A stretch of 45,835 bases of DNA from Candidatus Methanoperedens sp. Its GTDB lineage: Archaea; Halobacteriota; Methanosarcinia; Methanosarcinales; Methanoperedenaceae. Position 1 is the first letter of the stretch, and each line of letters starts with the position of its first letter. The notes under the pieces were generated by a model. That model did no database searches. It saw only the letters and a list, made by a program, of their open reading frames with translations, and was not told the DNA's origin. This document shows positions 34,336 through 42,293 of this stretch, piece by piece. The position numbers and the translations under genes are program-made. The stretch is taken from positions 1 through 45,835 of the forward strand of contig JAHFDG010000028.1 of the NCBI GenBank assembly GCA_023249105.1, given 5' to 3'.

Positions 34336-34623
34336 ATGAGCGATATCATATTAACATTCGGGCCTGAAGAGTTTAAAGCAACCTCTGAATACATTGAAGG
34401 AATTAAGCAGACAATGATTGCACAGATTAAAATGATGCGTAAGGTAATGCCTTACTCTGTAGATCTGTGGTATTGTGGATCCTGCAAAATTGGTGATACC
34501 AGGTCATCTAACAATCTAAGTTTTCAATACGCAGGAAAGGATGATGCGAAGATGATGAAAGCGCGTGGCCAGGTGTATGTGGAAGTACAATTTGAAAAAG
34601 TAAAAAATGAAAAAACTAGATAA
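34336..34623 (+). CDS. Unknown early protein (95 aa)
   Basis: The 95-aa protein (MSDIILTFGPEEFKATSEYI..., with VDLWYCGSCKIGDTRSSNNL) has a CGSC motif in its middle and a basic C-terminus. No family recognised. It overlaps the next gene by 17 nt. Confidence 0.5.
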   Translation: MSDIILTFGPEEFKATSEYIEGIKQTMIAQIKMMRKVMPYSVDLWYCGSCKIGDTRSSNNLSFQYAGKDDAKMMKARGQVYVEVQFEKVKNEKTR

Positions 34624-34810
34624 AGAAATTAAAAGAAAGCTCATCCGGTATGTCCGCGCAGAGCATTCAATATGCACGCTGTCCAGGACTATTATGCTGG
34701 GGGGGGGGGTAAACCGCCTTAGTGATGTTGATGTGATCACACAGGACAGAATTCGCGTGCTGATGACAAAAGAAAATTACAGAGTGTATTCACAACCAAC
34801 ATTATTCTAA
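34607..34810 (+). CDS. Unknown small protein interrupted by an 11-G tract (67 aa)
   Basis: The frame starts MKKLDKEIKRKLIRYVRAEH and crosses an 11-G run encoding Gly residues (TIMLGGGVNRLSD). Losing one G would bring TAA directly after the run, and gaining one would reach TAG after four further codons. It is therefore intact only at this tract length modulo three. No family recognised. Confidence 0.5.
   Translation: MKKLDKEIKRKLIRYVRAEHSICTLSRTIMLGGGVNRLSDVDVITQDRIRVLMTKENYRVYSQPTLF
34699..34709. repeat. Eleven-G homopolymer inside a coding frame
   Basis: A run of 11 G residues in an AT-rich genome is out of character. Runs of this type slip during replication and act as on/off switches in some bacterial genes. 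A sequencing or assembly error in run length cannot be excluded. Confidence 0.8.
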
Positions 34811-34827
34811 CCCTTAAAAAATACAAT

Positions 34828-35664
34828 ATGAAAACAACACAACAACCATTGGAAATGACCATCAGGAACGGAACTCTTTTTATAAACGAAAATATTCAGA
34901 TTGAGTTTGCTGAAGCATTTTTGAAATTGCCTGAGCAGGCAAAAGATAGTTATGAATTTCATTCGGATAAAACACCGGTGAAAAAAGAAAAATTAGTATT
35001 GGCTGCTGCTGCTCCTGAAAAAAATAAAATAAAAAAAGCAGAAGAGAAAAAGGCGAAGAAAAACGAGCCTAAGAAAGCAAGAATTGCGCCCGTTGTAAAT
35101 GCCGGGCAGAATGCAGCGGTTAAACAAATGATCACTGAATACTTACAGAAAAATGGTCCGAAAGATATTTCCGATATCCTGGCACACGTGCAGGAAACAT
35201 ATCCGGAGATCACAAAAAGTTACATCAAAAATATTTTTTACAACGGCAAAAAAGATGGAAGCATTCTTAATCCGGACCGTGGAATGTATTCTGTTCCAAA
35301 AGGAAAATCTATTTCAAAAATAGTGGGTGTTGAAATTGTAAAAGGTGGTTTGCCGCCAATGAAAGCCCCTGCATCAGTGGTAGCTCCTGAAGTGGAAGAG
35401 GAAGAACCGCAATCGCAAAGAGTTTATCAAACATATAAAACCGGGGATAATATTCTTGAAGGCGATGAAATACAAATACTATCTCCGGATGCAAGAACGG
35501 ATGATGATATCCTGAATTTCCCTGAAGATGTTGCTGAGCAATTTGGAACAATCACTCGTTGTGATGAAGGCAGCAGCATGGTGAATGTAAGGATCAACAG
35601 AACCGGAAGTGAAATACTTGTGTATCCGCATTGGATCCGCCTGGCACAAAGAGGAAGTTTATAA
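34828..35664 (+). CDS. Unknown protein with Lys-rich linker and winged-helix-like domain
   Basis: The 278-aa protein has a short N-terminal domain (MTIRNGTLFINENIQIEFAE) and a Lys/Glu/Ala-rich linker (about 60-85: KKAEEKKAKKNEPKKARI). A winged-helix-like segment follows (about 97-150: AAVKQMITEYLQKNGPKDIS ... YNGKKDGSILNPD), then an acidic region (PEVEEEEPQ) and a C-terminal beta domain (VNVRINRTGSEILVYPHW). It probably binds DNA. It precedes the ParB-like gene, separated only by a leader hairpin. Confidence 0.5.
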   Translation: MKTTQQPLEMTIRNGTLFINENIQIEFAEAFLKLPEQAKDSYEFHSDKTPVKKEKLVLAAAAPEKNKIKKAEEKKAKKNEPKKARIAPVVNAGQNAAVKQMITEYLQKNGPKDISDILAHVQETYPEITKSYIKNIFYNGKKDGSILNPDRGMYSVPKGKSISKIVGVEIVKGGLPPMKAPASVVAPEVEEEEPQSQRVYQTYKTGDNILEGDEIQILSPDARTDDDILNFPEDVAEQFGTITRCDEGSSMVNVRINRTGSEILVYPHWIRLAQRGSL

Positions 35665-35673
35665 TAATTATTT

Positions 35674-35696
35674 AACAGCTGCAGACTGAATTCTGC
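35674..35696 (+). repeat. Repeated leader hairpin, copy 3
   Basis: This is identical over 23 bp to the copy at 33708. It ends 19 nt before the ParB-like ATG at 35716. It lies 1.7 kb from copy 2, with two unrelated hairpin-led genes between. Confidence 0.8.
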
Positions 35697-35715
35697 AATA
35701 TGAAAAAACACTAAT

Positions 35716-37572
35716 ATGAAAACGACACCAAAATTACAACAGATTAACATTGCCGATATCACGACACGTGATCAGGTGAGAACAATCTTTGATGAAGACA
35801 GCCATGATGAGCTGACAAATTCAATTAAAGAAAAAGGAGTACTGCAGCCGATCGGTGTGCGAAAGGTTAAAGATAAAATTGTATTGATTTACGGTGAGAG
35901 AAGATATCGCGCTGCAAAAGCAGTACTTACAGCACATAAGGACCGCACAACCATTCCTGCAGTTGTATTTGAAGAGATGACGGATGAAGAAGCTCTGGAG
36001 CTTCAGATCATAGAAAACCTGCAGCGCAAAGATGTGCATCCGGTAGAAGAAGCGATCGCTTTTAAAAATTTATTGGGAGTAAAAGGTTTTGATATCCTGG
36101 AGATATCAAAGCGTGTTGCTAAAGGGGTCGCTTATGTGGGTTCCAGGTTAAAGCTGAATGATCTGGTCCCTGAGTTTCAAAAAGCATTTTACAAGGACCG
36201 TATGAATTTAACAACGGCTTTGAAACTTTGCAAGATAGCAGCTGCTGATCAGAAAGAGTTGTGGAAGGAGAGGTTTTCTCAGAATGAAAATAACATTGAT
36301 GTCAATACCTGGACACTTAATAAATACATGAATGATTTAGTGAAGGCCCCCTTTGATACGAAAGATCCTTTGTTAAATAAAAAAATCGGAGCGTGCAGTA
36401 CTTGCCCATTTAATACCGCTTCCAACACATTGTTATTTCCGGATGAGAGTGGAAGATCTATTTGTACTAATAGTAGTTGTTATCGTGAAAAGTGCGATAC
36501 GTCTTACAAAATTAAACTGAAGGAAGCAGTTGATAGTCCGGAAATGATTCTTGTTAGGGGTTCGTATGGCCACTTAGAAAAGGATGCGCAGGCGTTAATT
36601 AGTAAGGGTCATAAAGTTTATTTGTCAAATGGTTATACTTCAGTAAATATGCCTGATGCTGTGGAGAGGTCAGAATTTGAAGAGGATTTGGAAAATGAAA
36701 ACTATGATTCGAAAAAAGAAATGGAAGCAGCGTATGCAGATGCGCTGAAGGACTACAAAGAGGATATGAAAAAGTATGAAGCTGATATCGCTTCCGGGAA
36801 ATATGTGAAAGCATTCGTTGTGGAAGGAAATGATAAAGGTCAAACAATATTTGTAAAAATAAATAAGAATACATCAGGATCTTCTTCCTCCGGAAAGTCA
36901 ACTGCAAAAGGTGTGCAAGAAAAACTGAAAGAAGGTAAAGCGACAGCTGCTGATATCAGAAATGAAATTGATCGAATGAATACAGCTGAAGTGCGAAAGA
37001 GGGAATTAGATGAAGAGAAGATCTGGCCAAAGGTGTATGAGTTTGTTGATGAGCATAAACCGTTCTTGACAAACACGAAGGATCTTTCCATTGCTGAAAA
37101 AGTAGCGCTTATCATTACTTTGGAAAATAAATTATTTCATAATGATATCGATGAAATTTTTGAAAAAGCGGGTTATAAAGAAGGTAAAAATGATGTGCCA
37201 TTGTTTACCTGGTTGATCAACAATCACAAAAAATTAGACGGTTTTATAAATCAGTTCAGCAGATTTTTAATACTTGATGGTGTAAGTAGTTCTATGGGCA
37301 ATGCTGCTAAACGCGAACGTGATGCAGCTATTCAGTGTGTAGCAAAAGAATATGGTGCTAATCATATAAAAGTGATTAGGGATACACAAATGGCAGAACG
37401 CGAAAAAAGAGCTGAGAGATTGAAAGCTGCTATCGATAAGTTGAACGCACAGCTGAAGCCGGCAAAAGTAAAGGGAGATAAATTAAGCCCTAATGTAGTA
37501 GCTGCTTTTAAAACTAAAGGAAAAGGATTGTCCGCACTGCTTCCTGATGCGAAAAAGAAATCAAAGAAATAA
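35716..37572 (+). CDS. ParB-like partition/nuclease-family protein
   Basis: This 618-aa protein has a ParB N-terminal domain: the CTP-binding-type motif GERRYRA at 60-66, and ENLQRKDVHPVEEA starting at 100. The HTH region (ILEISKRVAKGVAYVGSRLK) follows. Residues 227-260 hold five cysteines (GACSTCPF ... SICTNSSCYREKC) that may bind metal. The C-terminal half is highly charged. No ParA is encoded. Length is about twice that of chromosomal ParB. It may maintain the prophage as a plasmid-like form, or regulate genes by binding palindromes such as the one right after its stop. Confidence 0.85.
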   Translation: MKTTPKLQQINIADITTRDQVRTIFDEDSHDELTNSIKEKGVLQPIGVRKVKDKIVLIYGERRYRAAKAVLTAHKDRTTIPAVVFEEMTDEEALELQIIENLQRKDVHPVEEAIAFKNLLGVKGFDILEISKRVAKGVAYVGSRLKLNDLVPEFQKAFYKDRMNLTTALKLCKIAAADQKELWKERFSQNENNIDVNTWTLNKYMNDLVKAPFDTKDPLLNKKIGACSTCPFNTASNTLLFPDESGRSICTNSSCYREKCDTSYKIKLKEAVDSPEMILVRGSYGHLEKDAQALISKGHKVYLSNGYTSVNMPDAVERSEFEEDLENENYDSKKEMEAAYADALKDYKEDMKKYEADIASGKYVKAFVVEGNDKGQTIFVKINKNTSGSSSSGKSTAKGVQEKLKEGKATAADIRNEIDRMNTAEVRKRELDEEKIWPKVYEFVDEHKPFLTNTKDLSIAEKVALIITLENKLFHNDIDEIFEKAGYKEGKNDVPLFTWLINNHKKLDGFINQFSRFLILDGVSSSMGNAAKRERDAAIQCVAKEYGANHIKVIRDTQMAEREKRAERLKAAIDKLNAQLKPAKVKGDKLSPNVVAAFKTKGKGLSALLPDAKKKSKK

Positions 37573-37579
37573 TTAACCA

Positions 37580-37603
37580 GGCCACCGGTGATCACCGGTG
37601 GCC
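37580..37603. promoter_or_regulatory. Perfect 24-bp TGATCA-centred palindrome after the ParB-like gene
   Basis: GGCCACCGGTGA is followed by its exact reverse complement, so the centre is TGATCA and contains a Dam GATC site. It starts 7 nt after the ParB-like stop and ends 14 nt before the ATG at 37618. It could act as a DNA site (parS-like), as an RNA hairpin leader, or both. Confidence 0.7.
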
Positions 37604-37617
37604 ATAAAATTATTGAT

Positions 37618-37974
37618 ATGAAAACAGAAATAAAAACAGAAGACGTGTTACACTTGTACTTAGGGTGTGACCTACAATATAAAGCGCAAACAGTAAAGAA
37701 TGCAGGTGTGAAAAATCACACTCCCTGGAGCAAGCAAACATCTGTATGTATCGGTAATGTTTGGACTTATCATTACGAAGTTAAACCAATTCTTCGCCCG
37801 TTATCCGATATCACATTGGAGGAGCAAGTAGCTATTGAGAAAATAAGAGATGATAATTTCACTTCTCCAGCACTTCAAACTTATGCTGAAGTAACAGCAT
37901 TCTGTTTAAAAGCGGGCTTGGATGTATTTGGACATATTAAATCCGGACTGGCGGTAGATAAAACGAAAATGTAA
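37618..37974 (+). CDS. Unknown early protein (118 aa)
   Basis: The product starts MKTEIKTEDVLHLYLGCDLQ at 37618. A GTG at 37588 lies inside the palindrome and is rejected. The protein has YKAQTVKNAG and a helical C-terminus (TYAEVTAFCLKAGLDVFGHI). No family recognised. It is flanked by two related hairpins. Confidence 0.55.
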   Translation: MKTEIKTEDVLHLYLGCDLQYKAQTVKNAGVKNHTPWSKQTSVCIGNVWTYHYEVKPILRPLSDITLEEQVAIEKIRDDNFTSPALQTYAEVTAFCLKAGLDVFGHIKSGLAVDKTKM

Positions 37975-37980
37975 TTAACC

Positions 37981-38004
37981 TGGTGCCGGTGATCACCGGT
38001 GTCG
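37981..38004 (+). promoter_or_regulatory. Second TGATCA-centred hairpin, maintained by wobble pairs
   Basis: This unit shares CCGGTGATCACCGG with the one at 37580 and is preceded by the same AATTAACC flank. Outside the core, the arms pair through four G-U wobbles, so the RNA stem is kept although the DNA is not a perfect palindrome. It ends 16 nt before the ATG at 38021. Confidence 0.65.
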
Positions 38005-38020
38005 CAAAAAAAATAATGAT

Positions 38021-38767
38021 ATGAAAATATACGTAGCAAGCTCATGGAGAAATGAGCAACAAGGTGGTGTGGTAAAAGCATTGAGAGCAGCTGGCCATGA
38101 AGTGTATGATTTTAAAAATCCATCTGAAACAGATAAGGGTTTCTCCTGGGCGGATATAGATCCGAATTGGCAGCAATGGACGAATGAAGAATATCAGAAA
38201 GCGTTGGAGCATCCGCTTGCAGAGAAAGGATTTATGAATGATTTTAATGCTATGCAATGGGCCGATGCTTGTGTGATGGTTATGCCATGCGGAAGATCTG
38301 CACACGTTGAGGCCGGTTATATACAAGGTGCCGGTAAACCTACAATTGTATTGATGGAAAAAGAAGCGGAACCGGAACTGATGTATAAAATGTTTGAATT
38401 GGTTTGTAACACGTTGGATCAGGTTCTTGAGCACGTAGCTGCTTTACAACTTGCAATGGAAAGTATAGAGAGGGATCGGGATCCAAATGCTGAAGAGGAT
38501 CTTTTAAAAGATTTCTTACAGTTTGTTGAAGGTCGCACTTATTTCTTCGAGGATAAGGATGTTACGGCTAAGCAGGTTATTCGTGCATACTTAAATCAGA
38601 CAGGCAAATCATTGAAGCCAACCTTGGCTGATAAATTTCTTCCTGTTTTTGCTGGCTTTCATATTATTGTTCAAGCAAATCCGGTGCTGCGGGATGGTAA
38701 AGGCTATATGTATTTAAGTTCAAATGATTACAAAAATTATAGTGATAAAGTTAAAAAGCATGGCTAA
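38021..38767 (+). CDS. Nucleoside 2-deoxyribosyltransferase-like protein with extra C-terminal domain
   Basis: The 248-aa protein has an N-terminal Rossmann-like domain (MKIYVASSWRNEQQGGVVKA ... WADACVMVMPCGRSAHVEAGY). Glu97 in HVEAGY is in the expected place of the catalytic nucleophile of nucleoside 2-deoxyribosyltransferases. The C-terminal 120 residues form an unrelated helical domain. It is a larger relative of the DUF4406 protein at 31764. Confidence 0.7.
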   Translation: MKIYVASSWRNEQQGGVVKALRAAGHEVYDFKNPSETDKGFSWADIDPNWQQWTNEEYQKALEHPLAEKGFMNDFNAMQWADACVMVMPCGRSAHVEAGYIQGAGKPTIVLMEKEAEPELMYKMFELVCNTLDQVLEHVAALQLAMESIERDRDPNAEEDLLKDFLQFVEGRTYFFEDKDVTAKQVIRAYLNQTGKSLKPTLADKFLPVFAGFHIIVQANPVLRDGKGYMYLSSNDYKNYSDKVKKHG

Positions 38768-38975
38768 GAAAATACTAATAATTCCATCAGGAACGCCTGC
38801 AGTTACAAAAATTGGTAAGATACCCGGGATAATTTCAGCGTGTAGTATTCGTGGGTGCAGAATATCTTATGAGTTCTCCTACTTTAATAATGGAGATTAT
38901 AAACAACCTTGGATGGATGAGAATGAGCTTGAAATTGATGAAGTAGAAAAAACAAAAATTGGGTATAAACAATAA
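38760..38975 (+). CDS. Unknown small protein (71 aa)
   Basis: The frame starts MAKKILIIPSGTPAVTKIGK at 38760, overlapping the preceding stop; an upstream in-frame start at 38724 lies within the previous gene. It contains a Cys pair (ACSIRGCRI). No family recognised. Confidence 0.5.
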   Translation: MAKKILIIPSGTPAVTKIGKIPGIISACSIRGCRISYEFSYFNNGDYKQPWMDENELEIDEVEKTKIGYKQ

Positions 38976-38991
38976 TTTAATAATTAAAAAA

Positions 38992-39270
38992 ATGGCAGAA
39001 GAAAAATACACACTTGGAGATCTGAAACAATTTCTCTCCGCATTAACGGAAGAGCAATTAAAGCAACCAGTAAGAGCTTGGGATGAAGATACGTGCCATA
39101 TTATACATGGTGAACATATTGTCGATGAAGCTGTTTACATGGATAAACACAATGATGAAAATCGCGGCACTTTGGAAGAGTTAAAGGAATTGGAAGGTGA
39201 AGATTTCAAGGCAGAAGATTTTGAAATGTGTACACCAGTTGGAACAATAGCACTGTTAATAGAATTTTAA
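38992..39270 (+). CDS. Unknown acidic protein (92 aa)
   Basis: The protein starts MAEEKYTLGDLKQFLSALTE at 38992, not at the upstream 38959 codon. It is highly acidic (ELEGEDFKAEDFEMC), and its opening LGDLKQFLSALTEEQLKQPV recalls small phage-accessory proteins of unknown function. An anti-defence or DNA-mimic role is possible from charge alone, but that is speculation. Confidence 0.5.
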   Translation: MAEEKYTLGDLKQFLSALTEEQLKQPVRAWDEDTCHIIHGEHIVDEAVYMDKHNDENRGTLEELKELEGEDFKAEDFEMCTPVGTIALLIEF

Positions 39271-39271
39271 T

Positions 39272-39610
39272 ATGGAAGAGTCACTTGCATTTACCCTTCT
39301 GCGGCTTAATGCCCAAAACGAATTTTTAAAACGAGCAGGAGTAATAAAAGATTATAAGGTAGAACTTACTACCGGTAATTATTCTATGTCTAAAGATGGT
39401 AGAGTAAAACATGATTTTATAATTAATCAAATGATTGTTCCGGTGACACCAGTTTTAGAGTTAAATTTTTCGTTTACAATTAATAAGGAAAAAGTGGGAG
39501 TGTACGATGATTTGAAGAAGGTATATAAAAGTGAATGCTCCCGGCGCGGAAGTAGATCCGGTTTGTCATTCGCTAAAACACAGTATGAATATAACGGTAA
39601 ATATGAATAG
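39272..39610 (+). CDS. Unknown early protein (112 aa)
   Basis: The 112-aa protein (MEESLAFTLLRLNAQNEFLK..., ending SFAKTQYEYNGKYE) is mixed alpha/beta and basic near the end (CSRRGSRS). No family recognised. It is 1 nt after the acidic gene. Confidence 0.5.
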   Translation: MEESLAFTLLRLNAQNEFLKRAGVIKDYKVELTTGNYSMSKDGRVKHDFIINQMIVPVTPVLELNFSFTINKEKVGVYDDLKKVYKSECSRRGSRSGLSFAKTQYEYNGKYE

Positions 39611-39613
39611 TTA

Positions 39614-39772
39614 ATGAAAGTTATTCATACACATATACGCGATGAAAAACACCTCCAGGGCTTGACTGAAGAGGAGAAGGTTTTTATTCGTAGATTCGCT
39701 AAACTAACAGCGAATATCATTTTAAAGGACCATGAAAAAAGCATTCGCCTATCTCCGGATATCAAACGATGA
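39614..39772 (+). CDS. Small basic protein overlapping the integrase start (52 aa)
   Basis: The frame MKVIHTHIRDEKHLQGLTEE continues EKVFIRRFAKLTANIILKDH and ends IRLSPDIKR. It begins 3 nt after the preceding stop and overlaps the integrase start by 41 nt. The composition is protein-like and helical, and the spacing suggests coupling with the integrase. Such short genes next to large serine integrases can encode directionality factors, but nothing here proves it. Confidence 0.5.
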   Translation: MKVIHTHIRDEKHLQGLTEEEKVFIRRFAKLTANIILKDHEKSIRLSPDIKR

Positions 39773-41354
39773 TCAAAGTAAGTTCTCTATTTCGGGCCAG
39801 CTGCTTTGTATTGAGGAGTATTGTAAAAGAAATAATATTACACTCATCAAAATATTTACTGATGACGGTTATTCTGCAAAGGATTTTAACCGGCCAGCCT
39901 GGAAGGATCTGCAATCTGTTTTAAAAAAGAATACTGTTGATTTTGTGATCGTATGGAAGTACGATCGCTTAATCCGGAATGCAGTTGAAGGATTGGTATT
40001 TGTTGAGCATCTTGAAAATAAATTGAACACTGTCCTGGTGTCGGTTATGGAAAATTATTCCATTGATCCTTCAGATCCTTATTTTTTTAAGCACCGGGCA
40101 GATATGTTTGTAGATGCTGAATTTGAACGGAGAAGAATTTCCGATCGCACTAAAATGGGATTGTGGTCAGGGAAGTCACAAGGTCGATATCTGCGTAAAG
40201 CTCCTTATGGTTATAAGAATGTTCGCGTTAAAGCGGACGGGCAAATTACTACTGAGCTGAGAAAGAAAGGTGTTGCTAATATGGATACAGCTCACATTGT
40301 TCCTGATCCGGAACAGGCTAAAATAGTACAGAATATTTTTAATGATTTCCTTGCTGGCCATACTTATGCTATGATACTAAATAGGGCTGTGTCAGCTGGT
40401 TTCCCGCTTACTGCAAAAGAAGTGATTAAACGTTTGCTTACGAATGAAGTTTATGCCGGGCTGATTAAAGTACCGGCATATAAAACAGCTGGTAAAAAAA
40501 CTATACCTGGTGTTCATGAAGCGATTGTTCCGGTGGATGTGTTTTGGAAAGCATATTATAAGGTTCAGGAGATCACTCGCCCTTCAGGACCAAAAATTAT
40601 GGATGAGAATTTACCGCTGCGCGGATTTATTCAATGTGAGAATTGTGGGGCTGGCCACACCGGAACTAAATGCAAGGGCAGATCTGCTTATTACTATTAT
40701 TACTGGTGCAATGTCTGCAGAGGAAAAAATTATCCTTCAGTAAGAGTTCAAAAGGATATCCAAAATATACTTTCCGGATTGTCATTGTCGCCTCGATTGT
40801 TAGAAGCATACAAAGGTGAATTAAAACTTATAGTATCCGAATCGTTGGAAGATAGTCAGTTAAGAATTGATCGAGAAAAGGGCGAAATGGAAACACTGGA
40901 GAAGAAACTTAAATCGATTGAGGAAAAGTTTATCGATGACCGTATCGATCAAAAAATGTTTCAAAAATGGTCCGTTCAGCTTAATACAGAATTGGCAAAA
41001 AAACGGATCTTGGTTTCTGATTTACAAGTGACCGGTGATGTTGATTTTATAATAGAAAAATATTTACCCTACCTAACAGATCTTAATGCCATTTACAACC
41101 AGGCCTCTATTCCGGATAAAATTGAGTTAATGAGATCGATCTTTCCGGGCGGTTTGAGTGTAAATCCTACCGGTTATCGAACCGCTTTGCTCGCTGATGT
41201 GTTTGCGCCAAATGCCTCGTCTTTATTGGGCTTATTGGAGGTAAAACAAAGCGGGGAACACTCTTTTTTAGGAGTATCCCCCGCGAAGGGTCGTTCATGG
41301 GGCTCAACTCGAACCATTTTAGAAGTAATTGAGAAAATATTAAAGGCTGCATAA
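39732..41354 (+). CDS. Large serine recombinase (integrase)
   Basis: This 540-aa enzyme should integrate and excise the phage. Catalytic Ser11 lies in YLRISNDDQ, and further active-site residues are in WKYDRLIRN and ERRRISDRTKMGL. The recombinase domain follows (APYGYKN ... TYAMILNRAVSAGFPLTAKE). A zinc ribbon (CENCGAG ... YYWCNVCRG) and a coiled coil (about 370-430) come next. No tyrosine integrase is present. The attP site should be within a few hundred bases but cannot be located from sequence alone. Confidence 0.95.
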   Translation: MKKAFAYLRISNDDQSKFSISGQLLCIEEYCKRNNITLIKIFTDDGYSAKDFNRPAWKDLQSVLKKNTVDFVIVWKYDRLIRNAVEGLVFVEHLENKLNTVLVSVMENYSIDPSDPYFFKHRADMFVDAEFERRRISDRTKMGLWSGKSQGRYLRKAPYGYKNVRVKADGQITTELRKKGVANMDTAHIVPDPEQAKIVQNIFNDFLAGHTYAMILNRAVSAGFPLTAKEVIKRLLTNEVYAGLIKVPAYKTAGKKTIPGVHEAIVPVDVFWKAYYKVQEITRPSGPKIMDENLPLRGFIQCENCGAGHTGTKCKGRSAYYYYYWCNVCRGKNYPSVRVQKDIQNILSGLSLSPRLLEAYKGELKLIVSESLEDSQLRIDREKGEMETLEKKLKSIEEKFIDDRIDQKMFQKWSVQLNTELAKKRILVSDLQVTGDVDFIIEKYLPYLTDLNAIYNQASIPDKIELMRSIFPGGLSVNPTGYRTALLADVFAPNASSLLGLLEVKQSGEHSFLGVSPAKGRSWGSTRTILEVIEKILKAA

Positions 41355-41494
41355 GTGCTTTTAGTTAAGTTTTTGCACATCCTTTTAAGTTTTTTTACCA
41401 GTTTATTGAATATAATGTAAAGGTATAAAAATTATTTAGTCCATTTTCCCTCATTCCGGATCTATAAAATACATTTGTCCTAAACAATGTAGAT
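41355..41494 (+). promoter_or_regulatory. Integrase downstream gap with TACATTTG promoter box
   Basis: No gene is seen in this 140-bp AT-rich gap. It has two similar TTTTA..AAGTTTTT stretches just after the integrase stop and a perfect -7 box TACATTTG at 41470-41477, 17 nt before the next ATG. No canonical TTTG -33 box is at the best spacing. The gap is a candidate for attP, but no symmetric core is obvious. Confidence 0.45.
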
Positions 41495-41770
41495 ATGTCC
41501 ACGGAGCCAACTTCAAAGCCTGTATTCTCATTTAAGGAGCTAGTCTATATTATGGCTCTGATATCAGGTTATCTCATGCAGCAATCTACAATGAAACAGG
41601 AAATTAATGCTGCTGTGGCCTCAATAAAAGCTGATAAGGAAATAGTGAATTTGCAGCTTGCTGTGATCAAGAAAGATATCGATGTTTTAAATGGCCGATA
41701 TGATTTTCTTGTACGAAGAGATCTGCAGGTGGCCACTAAACCAAAGGAAATAAAAATCGAAACAGAATAA
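41495..41770 (+). CDS. Small membrane-anchored coiled-coil protein
   Basis: The 91-aa product has a hydrophobic segment at about 12-26 (LVYIMALISGYLMQQ), then a long helix (AAVASIKADKEIVNLQLAVI) likely to be a coiled coil. It is directly upstream of the holin-like gene, so a lysis-accessory role (spanin- or antiholin-like) is plausible. Confidence 0.5.
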   Translation: MSTEPTSKPVFSFKELVYIMALISGYLMQQSTMKQEINAAVASIKADKEIVNLQLAVIKKDIDVLNGRYDFLVRRDLQVATKPKEIKIETE

Positions 41771-41771
41771 T

Positions 41772-42284
41772 ATGGTACCAGGATTATTTGACAGTATAGC
41801 GGGAGCTGTAAAGGGCTTATTCGGGAATGATGGAATTTCCGGATTGATAGATAATGTTACAACAACCAAAGAAGAGAAGTTGGAGCTGCAGGCAAAGCTC
41901 GCTGGAATTCAAAATACTTTTGAAACCAGGCTTCAGGAACTAGTGCTCGAAAGAGAGAAGTTAAGAGTTCAGGAGAATGAGGCGTATTTAAAAGATATGG
42001 CCGATGCCAGGAACCGTGAAATACAAATCGCTACTTCAGACAAAGCTCCTTTGATCAATAAGATTATTCAACCAATTTTGGCTTTACTATTATTAGGTAG
42101 CTGCTTTACCATGTGGTACACCATTTTATTTAAAGATATCCCGCATGAAAAGGAAATGCTGGTTGCTGGTATAGTTGGATCCTTAACTACTATTGCAATG
42201 GGTGTGGTAAGTTATTATTTCGGGAGTTCTTCCGGAAGTAAAACAAAGTCTGATCAATTTGACAAATTAATGAATAAGAGTTAA
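41772..42284 (+). CDS. Holin-like membrane protein
   Basis: This 170-aa protein has a helical N-terminus (KEEKLELQAKLAGIQNTFET). Two membrane helices follow at about 97-116 (IIQPILALLLLGSCFTMWYT) and 131-150 (AGIVGSLTTIAMGVVSYYFG), ending with SSSGSKTKS. The two-helix plus YYFGSSSGSK ending is common in phage 3TM-type holins. It should make the inner-membrane lesion for lysis. It is far from the endolysin and follows the integrase, an unusual place. Confidence 0.72.
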   Translation: MVPGLFDSIAGAVKGLFGNDGISGLIDNVTTTKEEKLELQAKLAGIQNTFETRLQELVLEREKLRVQENEAYLKDMADARNREIQIATSDKAPLINKIIQPILALLLLGSCFTMWYTILFKDIPHEKEMLVAGIVGSLTTIAMGVVSYYFGSSSGSKTKSDQFDKLMNKS

Positions 42285-42289
42285 CTTTG
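42258..42289 (+). promoter_or_regulatory. Bacteroidota-type promoter TTTG-N20-TAACTTTG
   Basis: A perfect -33 TTTG (42258-42261) and -7 TAACTTTG (42282-42289) are separated by 20 nt, matching the known Bacteroidota primary-sigma consensus. It lies inside the end of the holin gene. Only four bases separate it from ATG 42294, so the transcript should be leaderless. Confidence 0.75.
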
Positions 42290-42293
42290 TGGT

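Noticed and set aside
37588-37617. GTG start for the gene after ParB
   Set aside because: It falls within the palindrome; ATG 37618 has the same spacing as other hairpin-led genes.
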